64,000 nt of DNA from Ephemerocybe angulata. Lineage: Eukaryota; Basidiomycota; Agaricomycetes; Agaricales; Psathyrellaceae. Below the pieces are notes generated by a model. That model did not search any database. It worked only from the letters and a program-made list of their open reading frames with translations, and was not told the DNA's origin. The DNA lies in contig JAACJK010000112.1 of assembly GCA_013368325.1 (NCBI GenBank), positions 248,001 through 312,000 of the forward strand, read 5' to 3'. Positions 32,200 through 42,663 of this stretch are shown piece by piece (position 1 is the stretch's first letter; each line of letters opens with the position of its first letter). The translations under genes and the position numbers were made by a program.

Positions 32200-33165
32200 A
32201 GCCTCAAAAGGTGCAGACTCTATATCTAGGATAACCTTAGAGGCTCGTGGGACAGAAAATTATCGACATCCATCATGTGCCTTCATCAAATATTGTTGAA
32301 ACTTGTTGCTGCCTTGACTCCATCTACCTGCACTCCAGGGTCCCCGCACTTCAGGGGGACCCTGGATCTCATGTGTATTTTGTAGACCTGCACAAACAAA
32401 TTCCCCCACTTCAGGTGTCTATCTCTCTGCAATCATTTAGAACAAGCAGCTGCTGGGATGCTTCTCCAGGACCCACAAGTTGGAATATCTCATTCTGAAT
32501 GGGTTCACCATACCCCATTGGAGCACTGTTCCATTAGGATGAATGCTGTGCTTGGTGGTCTATGTAACTCAAGGCCCAACCCTATACCGGCTCCCAGGAC
32601 ACAAGTTTATGTCTTCCTTGAAAGCCATGCCCCTTTTAACCAATATCGAGATATCAAACTTCCTTTTGATCGACTAATATCCTTCCTTACAGTCCCACCT
32701 ACTCCTGAATTTGAGAGAGCTCACCCTAGCAGACTGTTCTTCTAGTATACTTGCCTTCTTCAATCACTTCTCGGTATCCTACTTTGAGCCCCTCTATATT
32801 GCAAATGACGCTGAAGCCCAGATATTGGACAAGTTGCTGCTTGCTCTCATACCGCTGAACTGACAGCTTTGCATGCATGGAGATTTATAGTTTTAGAGTT
32901 CTCTCCAATAAAGCAGTCAATGACCTCTGCAACCATGTTCTCTCCATTGCATTCAACCGACCCAGCGGCTATTCACTGGTCATCCATAGGTACCTAGGCT
33001 GAAATGGTTGAACTGCTGCTCCTCAAAGGTACTAAGAAAACTACTGTCGTTCTCTCCCCCCTCTATATCGTCAAATTCTATACTAAAGAGTTCTTCAGAA
33101 TAGACATCTGTCGAGAGCTGTTTGGGGCATTGCCATGATTAGAAATCATCAGGCTCATAAGATCC
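32200..33165. other. No recognisable gene
   Basis: Short frames only. Reads like decayed coding sequence with many stops, but I can name no family. Confidence 0.35.
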
Positions 33166-33866
33166 ACACACTTTGCACTTCCTCAGGATTCCTGTAGGAC
33201 TCCTGTAGGACTGGTAAACTTCCACTGAACTTCCACCAGACTTCTGCTGGAAGTTCAGTGAACTTCCACTGAACTTTCACCAGACTCCTGCTAGAATTCC
33301 TACAGGAAATCCAAAATGTTCAGTTCAGTTCAGTATGTTCAGTAGGAGTTCAGTAGAAGTCCCCTAATATATGGACTTCCAGTGAACTCTTGCTAAACTG
33401 ATGCTGGATTGATACAAAGCTTTATTTGTTTATTTTATTTGATGCTTTTTATCTCAAGACTCGATATTCGGAAAGTATTTTGCAGTATTTGGCACCATTT
33501 CTTGAATTATTAGGTAAGTTTTTGATGATATCAGCATCAAATCATGATGGCTATCCAGTTATGTAAAAACACCTTCATGTTTTTCTCATGCCTTGCTCGT
33601 GTCCTGTAGAACTGTTCTATAAGAACTGTTCTGCTGAACTTTCCAGTTGACCAGAAGGAATTCCAGTATGCTGAACTCCTACTGAACCATGCTTTGGCTG
33701 ATACTGAACTCCTCCTGAACTGGACTGAACTCTGGTAGAAAATCAGAACTCAAAATTTAACAGGAGAGTTCAGTAGATTTCCAGTGGAAGTTCAGAAAGT
33801 TTACTGGAATTTCACTGAACTTCTTACTGAACTCCTACAGGAATAATGGGGCAGTGTGAAGTCAGG
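33166..33866. mobile_element. Short 'family B' KDZ-like element
   Basis: Ends: ACTTTGCACTTCCTCAGGATTCC on the left; on the right, read inward, ACTTCACACTGCCCCATTATTCC. Both resemble the KDZ ends. The interior has CTGAACTCC/GAACTTCCA subterminal repeats around an A/T-rich core. It is an inverted relative of 62737-63456, sharing the core GATGATATCAGCATCAAAT; that copy has about 170 bp more in the core. No coding capacity and no target duplication found, so it is non-autonomous and old. Confidence 0.65.
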
Positions 33867-34770
33867 GAATTACTCTGGAGATCCTGATGCCCTTCTTATT
33901 CAGCACTACTGCAGAGTTTCCACCTGGCTCTCAACAAATGCCCGGTCCAGGTCAAGCCCTCCCCGTCCGGAATCATGGTGTATATCGATAGCTGCAATTT
34001 GGTCAAGGAGGCCAGCATCAAGTTCAGACCTGTTTTATTGTGAGTTACTTGATTCTCTAACCATTGGGCCTCGTTCATCAAGAGCTCTAGGTCACACCAT
34101 TCAACCCTCGGCATGCCACAGTACCCAATACTATCAGTTTAAGCTCTTCAGAATTTTCAGGCTCTTTTCTTGGGCTCGATCATAGTGGGTGCTCATCTGG
34201 CAACAAAGATGCATGCCCACTGGACATCATTAATCAAGAGCTCCAGGCCACACCATTTAACCCTCATCACACTACAGTACCCAGCACCACAAGCTCAAGC
34301 TCATCAGGGTTTTTAGTCTCTTACACATTGTTGTGAAGTCCTTGCATAATAAGCGGCATTGGGTTTGCACCACTAACCCCCAGAAGAACTATTGAAGATA
34401 GCAACTCCACCGTGCAATGGTTCCATCATTGGGCTTGACATTCCAAAGTCCAGTGGGCGTGAGTCTTGGTTGCCTGATGAGTGTCCACTATGCTCTCGGA
34501 CCACCATGAGGCACACCTCGAGACTTTTGCAAAGGTGTGTTTACAATTCTGTACCAGCATGTGCTTCCTTTAATTTAAACTAACAGCATGACAATTTCGC
34601 AGGTCTTGGCCAGGGTCCCAAACATAACCAAGGCTATTGCAGTCCCTGCATTCTTCCAACTGGGCATGACCTTGGCAATCCACAAGATGGTTGAACAACA
34701 GTTTAGAGGGCATGGTGATTTAGCGGAGAGAAACTGGCTTGCAGGGCTGTTGGATAAATATGAGAACTAA
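33867..34770. other. Unassigned; local duplication; short ORF
   Basis: About 90 bases (34077-34165, AGAGCTCTAGGTCACACCAT...) recur diverged at about 34233-34320. A 60-codon frame at 34588-34770 (LARVPNITKAIAVPAFFQLG) looks protein-like, but I do not recognise it. It ends where the LINE target site begins. Confidence 0.35.
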
Positions 34771-34943
34771 GGCTATACACAGAAGCCTTTTGATCCCGAA
34801 CACCCATCTGCCCAGTCAATTCCCACGCTCAATGGTACCACCGAAAGAGCAGGAACGACTCTCAGCACTGGGAAGGGCGTTAATTAGACTTAAATTGATA
34901 TCATAAACCCTCGACACGACAGACATCCTCAATTGGGGAAAAG

Positions 34944-36457
34944 ATGAGCCCAAACGGACCTGCCGGAGCGGCAGGAAGAACGGACTCGATATCCACCGCG
35001 ACTGCGGGCGGAATATCAACGGTGGTGACGGAAGCGCAACGAGGAGACGCATGGAAAGAAGCAGAGAAGGTGTTGAAGAACAACAAGGTGATAGAGAGGG
35101 TGGAAGAAGCGAGGTCGATGAAGAAGTTCATTGCGGCACTACGTGAGTACACAACCTCGAAGAAAACACTGACAACTTTGAAACAGACAAAAATATACAC
35201 CGATGGAACAGAGAAGAAGAATATGGAGGCAATCGCCACCATACTAGAACGACTTACCGGCGACAACCTGGGTCTCAACAACGTAAAATGGTGCGTACGA
35301 GAAGAAGTCGAGCTGATCAGAGACGAGATTAGGGAGGCCGTGGTAGAGGAATCAGAAAAAGCTCGCCTAGCGTCGGCGGACAACTACAGGCAACTAACGA
35401 CACTGATTGAAGAGGTAAAGGCACTGATTGAAGAGGTAAAGGCACTGAAGGAGATGAGGACAAGCACGGAAGCGACAGCAGCGGGACCCACGGCGACGAC
35501 TTACAGCGGCATTGTAGCGGCTGGGATACAGGCGGCGGCGCCTCCAGCGCTTATCGCGAAGAAGGCAGGACAGGGCCGGCAATTCCGGTACAAACTAGCG
35601 CTGGACAGCCCCCTTTTGGAAAAGGACAAAACGGGTAAAGAACTCACAGAGATCATTGCAGCGCGCCTGAAGGAGGTCCACCCTGGAAACGACATCAAGG
35701 TAAGGGCAGTGGCTAAGGTAACGGGCCAACCATTGATTCAAATCGAACTCGCAAGCGACAAGGATGCGAGATGGCTAAAGACGGACCAGAACAGGGACAG
35801 TCTAGGCACCCTGATCAAGGGCACAATCGAGGAACGCACGGCCTCGATGATCATTGAGAAGGTGCCCACCACGTTGGACCCTGCCACAGGGATCCCGGAG
35901 GTCGAAGAGGCCAACGGATACGAGAAAGGTGATATCACGAGCGTCAGGTGGCTGAGAGCAGTGACTAGGAGATACCCCGGACAGATCCAGGCCCATGCAA
36001 TCATGCACTTCAGGAACGCTGAACTGGCGAACCGAGCGAAGGACAGCAGGATAACGATCTGCGGGGCGATACTTCGAGCCCGGAAGGACAAGAAGGAACT
36101 GATAAGGTGCAGGAAGTGCCAACTATACGGCCACATAGCGAGGGACTGCAAGAACAAGGAGACAACATATGTGGGACATGCGGGACAACAGGACACTGGA
36201 CGGCACAATGCTCGACCCCGCAAACGAGACGATGCATCTCATGCCGAGGGAGCAACCACGCGAGCTGGGACCGACAGTGCCCGGAATTCAAGAGAAGATG
36301 CTACGAATACGACCAGAGGAACCCAGAGAATATGCTGCCTTGCCACCCGACGGACGACACCTGGACCTGGATGAGGGAACCCCAGCACAACGAAACGAAC
36401 TACGGCGCCCCACCCCCGATAACCTATAGGCCGACCAACCAAACGCGATGGCACTAG
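34944..36457 (+). pseudogene. LINE ORF1 (gag-like, CCHC knuckles)
   Basis: Starts MSPNGPAGAAGRTDS. A coiled-coil-like segment with a repeated LIEEVKA (about 35400-35450) precedes an RNA-binding central part, then CRKCQLYGHIARDC, the first CCHC knuckle. At about 36165 the frame shifts by one base; the other frame continues CGTCGTTGHWTAQC and CISCRGSNHASWDRQC, two further knuckles. The unshifted frame runs on to 36374. ORF1 proteins bind the element RNA in ribonucleoprotein particles. Confidence 0.75.
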
Positions 36458-36615
36458 GAGAAAAGGCGACTAGAGGGCTACGAAGAGACATACCAACGCC
36501 AAGTGCGAGAGGGAACGAGAGGAGGAAACACTGTGGAAGGAGAGGCGGCAAAGGAGGGGGCGACTCAAGTCGCGACACCAGCTGACATTGACAGCCAGAA
36601 CACTAACATTGCCTA

Positions 36616-39600
36616 ATGCCAGATACACCCGACGAAAACAACACGAACTACGACAAGAGGCTACGGATACTACAGATAAACGTGAACAAGTCGGCGAACG
36701 CACAACTCACGCTGCTAAACGATGATCTGCCAATGGCATGGGATGTCGTCCTACTCCAAGAACCCAGCATCAACTACTACGACCACATCCTAACACCCCG
36801 AGGATTCCGACAGGTATACCCAGGAACGAGCGCACGAGCAAAAGGGACAGTCAGATCGGGAATATGGGTAAACGAGAACATCAGCACGGACACCTGGGAC
36901 GAACTGGATCTAGGGGACGCACTGGACATCACTGGGATACAGATGAACGGGGAGTACGGGAGGCTAACAATTTTTAGCATATACTACGACTGTACGAACA
37001 ACGGGACGGAAGAAGTGCTCAGAAAGTACACCAACGACCACGAACAGGAGATCTACGGCGACGGCGGACATGTAATGTGGGCGGGCGACTTCAATCAACA
37101 CCATCCCATGTGGGACGACGACAAGGACACAAGACTCTTCACAAGGTCAGCTCTCGATGACGCCGAGACACTGATAGAACTTGCAGCAGAATGGGACATG
37201 GAGCAGGTTCTTGAGAAAGGAATACCCACACTGGAACACAACGTCACGAAGCTATGGACACGACCGGACAACGTATGGCTATCAGCACACTCGACCTCAA
37301 TGCTCATCAAATGCGACACCCGACACGAGCTCCGACCACCAATGACAGGCCACGTACCGATTGCGACGATCCTCGACATGGAAATGATCAGAGCACCAGA
37401 AATAGAATACAAGAACTTCAGGGGGACGGACTGGGAGGAATTCTCGGATGCACTGGAACTGGAACTCAACAACATTGACGCGACACACCTGATAACCAAT
37501 GAGCAAGAATTCGACGACAGGGTCAACCGAATAGTCAAGGCCATACAGGCAGTAATAGAGAAAACCGTGCCAACAAGCAGACCAAAGACGTACACGAGGA
37601 GATGGTGGAACAAGGGACTGGAGAGAATGAGGAAGAAGAAGCAAACGCTAAGTCGAACACACGCTAAATACCGAGACCTGACCGAACACCCTGCTCACCA
37701 GGAATATCGAGATCAGCAGTGAAGTACTCGGAAGCGATCGCGGACGCGAAGAAGACACACTGGACAGAATGGCTGGAGGACGCGACGACCCAGGACATGT
37801 GGACGGCCAACAACTACATGAAGCAACCAGCGGGAGATGGAGGACAAGCGAGAATACAAACGCTGAAGATACGCAACGCCGAACGAACTGAAAGCCGCTG
37901 CCCTGGCGAAAGCCTTCTTCATAGCGAAACCAGAAACACAGGAGGCAATCGAGAGCGAATGAGAAGCACCAGAAACAGTGGACGCGGCACTCCCGATAGA
38001 CCTCTACAGAATCTGCGAACACGTGGGACGACTAGCGCTGTACAAGGCGCCAGGACTCGACAGTATTCCAAATGTTGTACTAAAACAAAACGCTTACATG
38101 CTTGCCTCACAGCTAGTCCCGGTTTACAACGCTGTATTTGAACTAGGGCTCTACCACCAGGATTGGAAGGACTTGATAACCTGTGTGCTCTGAAAGCCAG
38201 GGAAACCGTCGTACCAGGCACCAAAAGCCTACCGCCCGATCGCTCTCATGTCGACAATAGGAAAACTACTATCGTCAATAGTAGCAGAAAATATCACAAG
38301 GATCATCGAACAGGGAGACCTACTACCGGACACGCACTTTGGAGGAAGACCAGGAAGGACTACGACAGACGCACTGCACCACCTCGTAGGAAGGATAAAG
38401 GAGGCATGGCAGAAAGGGAACGTAGTATCGGCACTATTCCTGGATGTCGAAGGCGCGTTCCCTAATGCGGTAACAGCACGACTGCTACACAACATGAAGA
38501 TGCGAGCAATACCGGGACCGTACATCAAAATGGTCGAAAACATACTGAGCAGCAGGAGGACCAAACTGCGATTCGACGACTACACCTCCGGCTTCATTGA
38601 CATCGACAATGGAATAGGACAGGGGTGCCCGCTATCGATGGTACTCTACATTATCTACAATGCCGACCTACTAACGATACCTTCAGGGCTGAGCGAGGAT
38701 GGGATAGGATACGTCGACGACGCCGTCTTTATAGCCGAGGGAAAGACGTTCGAGGAGACCACAGGGATACTGAAGGATATGATGGAAAGGCCAGGAGGAG
38801 GTAACGACTGGTCGCGAACGCATAACTCACGATTCAAGATGTCGAAGGTAGCAGTAATGCACTTCTCAAGGAAATGAGCAAGGCCAGGAGCGAGGACACC
38901 CGGTGCGATGCTACACAAGACTGCACCCCCGCTGACGATCAACGAAACAGTCATAGAATGCACTAAGGAATACAAGTACCTCGGAGTAACGATGGACCCC
39001 AAACTACGATGGAAAGCACAAACGACGAGAGCAGTAGCAAAGGCGACACAGTGGGTCATGATGTTCAAGAGACTCTCGAAACAGCACACTGGTATCAGCA
39101 CCAACCTCATGCGGCAACTATACAAGGCGGTGGGTATCCCGAAACTAACCTACGCAGCCGATGTATGGTACATACCCCCGCAGAAGAACGAAGGAGCAAA
39201 GAGGAAGACGGGATCGGTCGACGCACTGAGGAAGATGGCAAGGATACAAAGGATAGCAGCTATCGCTATCACAGGAGCACTGGGGTCAACAGCCGGGGAC
39301 GTGCTGGATGCACATGCAGGGCTGGAGCCGATGGAAGTACAGCTACTAACGATTCATAGGAGAGCGTACGCAAGGATATGCACACTCCCGAAATGACATG
39401 CCCTGGCCACCCACATACGACAGGCCTACAGGAAAAGAGAACAGAAGTTCGCCAACCCCTCACCGATCCAGACGATGGCAAGAAGATACGACACGGACCC
39501 GACGAAAACCGAGAAGATAGCACTCAAGGCCAGGCCGCCCAACCACAACCCCACGTTCTAGATACAGATCCAGGAAAGCAGGAAGGACTTGATTCAGCAC

Positions 39601-40665
39601 GAGAAGGAAGACGACGCACCAATAAGAATCTACACAGATGGATCGGGCATTGACGAGAAGACGGGAGCGGCAGCGTTACTGTACTGGGGAGAGGAAACGG
39701 AACCGACACACATCCTCCACTACCACCTAGGGAAGAAAGCCGACCACTCAACATACGAAGCAGAGTGGATAGGCGCACTACTCGCTGTGTGGATCATCGT
39801 CTCAAAAGGCGCCATCCGACAAGAAGTAGGGACGATGGCCATCAGCATATACACGGATAACCAGAGCATCCTCCGGGCCATGCAGGCGGGGCGACCAGGA
39901 CCGGCACAGTACATCCAGGACGAGTTCTTCAGACTAGCAGACACACTAAAAGGAGCGGGGACCAACCAGACGAAGTTCACCATCAAGTGGATCTCGGCCC
40001 ACAGCGACGTAGCGAGAAACGAACGAGTGGACGAAGAAGCGAAGAAAGCAGCAAGAGGGATGACGACTTTCGCTATCAGCCTCCCACCACTGCTACGACC
40101 GGGACTCCCTAGGAGCATATCATCACTGAAGGAGGAGGTGAAGAGCATCGCTGAAGGAGGAGGTGAAGAGCGAGGCGAAGAAGATGTGGACGAAGCTATG
40201 GAGAGAGTCGGAAAGGGGGGAACAGTTCAAGGACACCGACACTGAGTTTCCCTTCAAGGAATACGGAAAGCTAACAAAGGAATGACGAGAGCACAAAACT
40301 CGATGTTGGTACAGATACGATCCCGGCACATCTCTCTGAACAGATACCTACACCTCAGGAAGAAAGCGGAAACCAGCACATGCCAGAAATGCGACACAGG
40401 AAGCAAGGAGACGCTCGAACACTACCTGTACAGATGCCCAGCATACAGGGCACACCGGGCCAAGATGGATAAAGAACACGGACAGGACAAACGAAACATG
40501 CCAGAGATCATGAAGAACATAGGGCACGTAAAAGCACTACTGAGATATGCTAACAACACAGGCAGATTCACACTCACGAGGAACAGCGAGGCAACGGACG
40601 AGAAGAGAGCGGAAAGAGAAAGGAAGAGGGCAGAACGAGAAACGAGAGGCAAGGAGAAGGGATAG
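36616..40665 (+). pseudogene. LINE ORF2: endonuclease, RT, RNase H
   Basis: The apurinic-type endonuclease is 36616-37722 (ILQINVNKSA, LLQEP, WAGDFNQHHPMW). A frame change near 37720 and stops at about 37963 and 38193 precede the reverse transcriptase, 37978-38877 (YKAPGLDSIPN, FLDVEGAFPNA, GQGCPLS, GYVDDAVF with the catalytic Asp pair). Another stop leads to 38908-39396 (thumb, YKYLGVTMD). RNase H spans 39589-40060 (YTDGSG, AEWIGAL, YTDNQS, AHSDVARNERVDEEA). A CxxC...H...C tail (CQKCDTGSKETLEHYLYRC) lies in 40282-40665. All catalytic motifs are legible, but the reading frame is broken at least five times. Confidence 0.82.
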
Positions 40666-41033
40666 GAACAACGAGACAGACGCGACGGCGCAAGCGCCCA
40701 ACCCCACCACACCCCAGTCTGCCACCATCGCCGCCCAGCGGGAAGGTCAAGCAGACGCGCCAAAAAGCAGGGTACCCGACAGGACAAAGCCGCCCGTATG
40801 GAGGCCCAACGAAGGGAATAGAGGTAACCTTAGATGCAATGACAGTCACTCTAAACGGCGTTTACGTGCCGGGTCTACGGGGGCGAGGAGCCGTCGTAGA
40901 TGCATGAGGGATGTCAGAGGGCAAGGCATAGGGGCCTCAGAAAGAGATTAGTTACAGTATGTAAAGCGCTGTCCTACATAGAGTATTCTCTAGCGGACAA
41001 TAATCTGGGATATAAAAAAAAAAAAAAAAAAAA

Positions 41034-41463
41034 GGCTATACACAAGTCAGGGTGACCCGTCCGACTCATGGGTATTACCTGTGGGAATACCTGCCATGAC
41101 TCAGACCCGTGGATCCAGGTCCATCCATGGGAACATACTCATGAGGGTCCGAGTCTTGGTTTTAGATTTTGACCGACTCATGAGTCATAAGCCAAAAGCC
41201 CAAAGGTGGCAAATATTATGTCTGGATTACTTTATATATCTTTATAATGATACTTAGACATATCTATAGTAATACATGGCTTAAGCTGATAAAGTGCAAA
41301 TCTCTGTGGGTACTCATGAGTAAAACCCGTGGGAATACTCACACTGACCCGCACCCATGGGCCTGAGTCATCCGTGGGAAAAGACCCATGTGAGTCTGAG
41401 TCAGGGATTTTTTGCCCTGGGTACCCACACCAAGAGTCTGAGTCAACTCACGGGTGGACAGCC
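41034..41463. mobile_element. Small inverted-repeat element (MITE)
   Basis: Ends GGCTATACACAAGTCAGGG and, inverted, GGCTGTCCACCCGTGAG share GGCTxTxCAC. The interior carries GACTCATGGGT/GGGTACTCATG subterminal repeats at both sides of an A/T-rich middle. Its first 11 bases are cut off at 34771-34781 by the LINE. The superfamily is not certain; the end sequence is hAT-like, but no 8-bp duplication is evident. Confidence 0.55.
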
Positions 41464-41559
41464 TTAATGAGAACCAGTTAGAAGATTCTAGTAGTTACAG
41501 GATTACCCAGGGACAACAGGTGGTAACTTTAACTGTCACTCTAGGGAGTGGGACCATTG

Positions 41560-41720
41560 AGGGTTTTTTTTTTTTTTTTTTTTTAATCGTATTTGATATT
41601 CCGGGGCGCAAAGGCAGACCAGTCGTAAACTACTACAGCGTAGACATTTGAAAGAAAAGAGACAGAGCATAACACAGCCCCTAGGCGAGATACAGATGGT
41701 GGTCGTCCCTAAGGGACGAT
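41560..41720 (-). mobile_element. 5'-truncated LINE 3' tail
   Basis: A run of about 25 T (41561-41585) is the poly-A tail of a minus-strand LINE. Next to it is a 3' untranslated sequence containing G-TTTACGACTGGTCTGCC (reverse strand) that matches 58343-58400 for about 55 bases. The body is missing. Confidence 0.65.
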
Positions 41721-41792
41721 CGGGGTCAAGCGAAGCCCAGTCCGCATGTTGTGGCATGCGATGTGTAGGCAGAAAGGAAGAGCCGAGCAGCC

Positions 41793-42548
41793 GTGAGGGC
41801 GAAGACTGAGTGCGCCTTTGGAACCCACAAGTACCACCAACATTGGAATGGCAGAGTGCAGACCCTTCTGACCTTGTATCACTGGCTCAAGCAACAGAAG
41901 GCCTTAAAGGATGCCAATATAGAAGGTCTCGAGGAGTGCCCGTTCTGTAGCTTCGCCTGCATTATGGATATGCCGTTGCAGGAGGTACCGATCTTTACAT
42001 GCCAGGATGCCGGGCACTGTGGAGCAGTCAGCTGTCGCATCTGCCGGGCTAAAGCGCATCCCGGCAGATCCTGCGATAGACTAGGGGACACTGGAATTCA
42101 GGACGGACGACTAGCGCTTGAAGAAGCTATGTGGCTCCCCGCCCATAGCCCTGCAGAGACCGCGTCCCTGGTCGTCGAGCACCTTCTTGATGGATCAAAC
42201 CACGACACCTCCGCACACCAATCTAGCTTTACTAGTGGGCGCCTTTATGATTCTAGCACCGACGAACCTTTTGAAGGCAACGACCATGAAGAGGGCCAAG
42301 GCGAAGAGGGAGACGAGGAGACAGAGTGCCAATGCTGCTTCGGGTCATATATGGCGCCTCGAATCTTCAAATGCCCTGGCGATCACTCGTTCTGCGACAC
42401 ATGCATTCGAGGACACGCCGGGACGCAACTTAGACAGCAGAAAACCGACATTCTGTGTATGTATCCGGGCGATGTCGACTGCCAGATGGCCTTCACGGTT
42501 TCAACTCTGGAGAAGTGTCTCCCGAGCCCGCAAGCAGGGACCCCTTAA
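41793..42548 (+). pseudogene. RBR-type E3 ubiquitin ligase, permuted fragment
   Basis: RBR ligases transfer ubiquitin through RING1, IBR and RING2 modules. Here a single 251-codon frame has the blocks out of order. IBR-like sequence comes first (LKDANIEGLEECPFC, FTCQDAGHCGAVSCRICRA, HPGRSC, DGRLALEEAM, about 41895-42130). It is followed after a linker by RING1 (CQCCFGSYMAPRIFKCPGDH, CDTCIRGHAG, LEKCLPS, about 42330-42535). In intact RBR proteins the sequence ending LEKCLPS leads into the piece that here begins the frame. The order fits the 3' part of one copy joined to the 5' part of a second. RING2, with the catalytic Cys, is absent. Confidence 0.6.
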
Positions 42549-42663
42549 GCCAAGTCCAAGATGCCACCGGTTTTGCTGAAGCTACTAACTGCACAGCTCC
42601 CCAGACCCAGCACCAGGCTGACCCAGAAGGAGGTCGCATAAGCAACCGTCCTCCCAGATCAAT

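Larger units (their letters stand above)
34782..41033 (+). mobile_element. LINE (non-LTR retrotransposon), near full length
   Basis: About 6.25 kb with ORF1, ORF2 (endonuclease, reverse transcriptase, RNase H, C-terminal zinc knuckle), a 3' untranslated region and a poly-A tail (41014-41033). It is flanked by GGCTATACACA at 34771-34781 and 41034-41044, an 11-bp target duplication. The RNase H after the reverse transcriptase points to the Tad1/I/jockey side of LINEs. ORF1 has one frameshift and ORF2 several stops and shifts, so this copy is dead or carries sequencing errors. It inserted 11 bases inside the end of a small inverted-repeat element (41034-41463). Confidence 0.85.

Noticed and set aside
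33158..33874. Target duplication around the short family B element at 33 kb
   Set aside because: TAAGATCC and GAATTACT differ; shifting the ends by a few bases does not help.
27540..34000. CRISPR-like array
   Set aside because: Repeats are degenerate, occur in both orientations, have no constant spacer length, and belong to transposon subterminal arrays in a eukaryotic genome.
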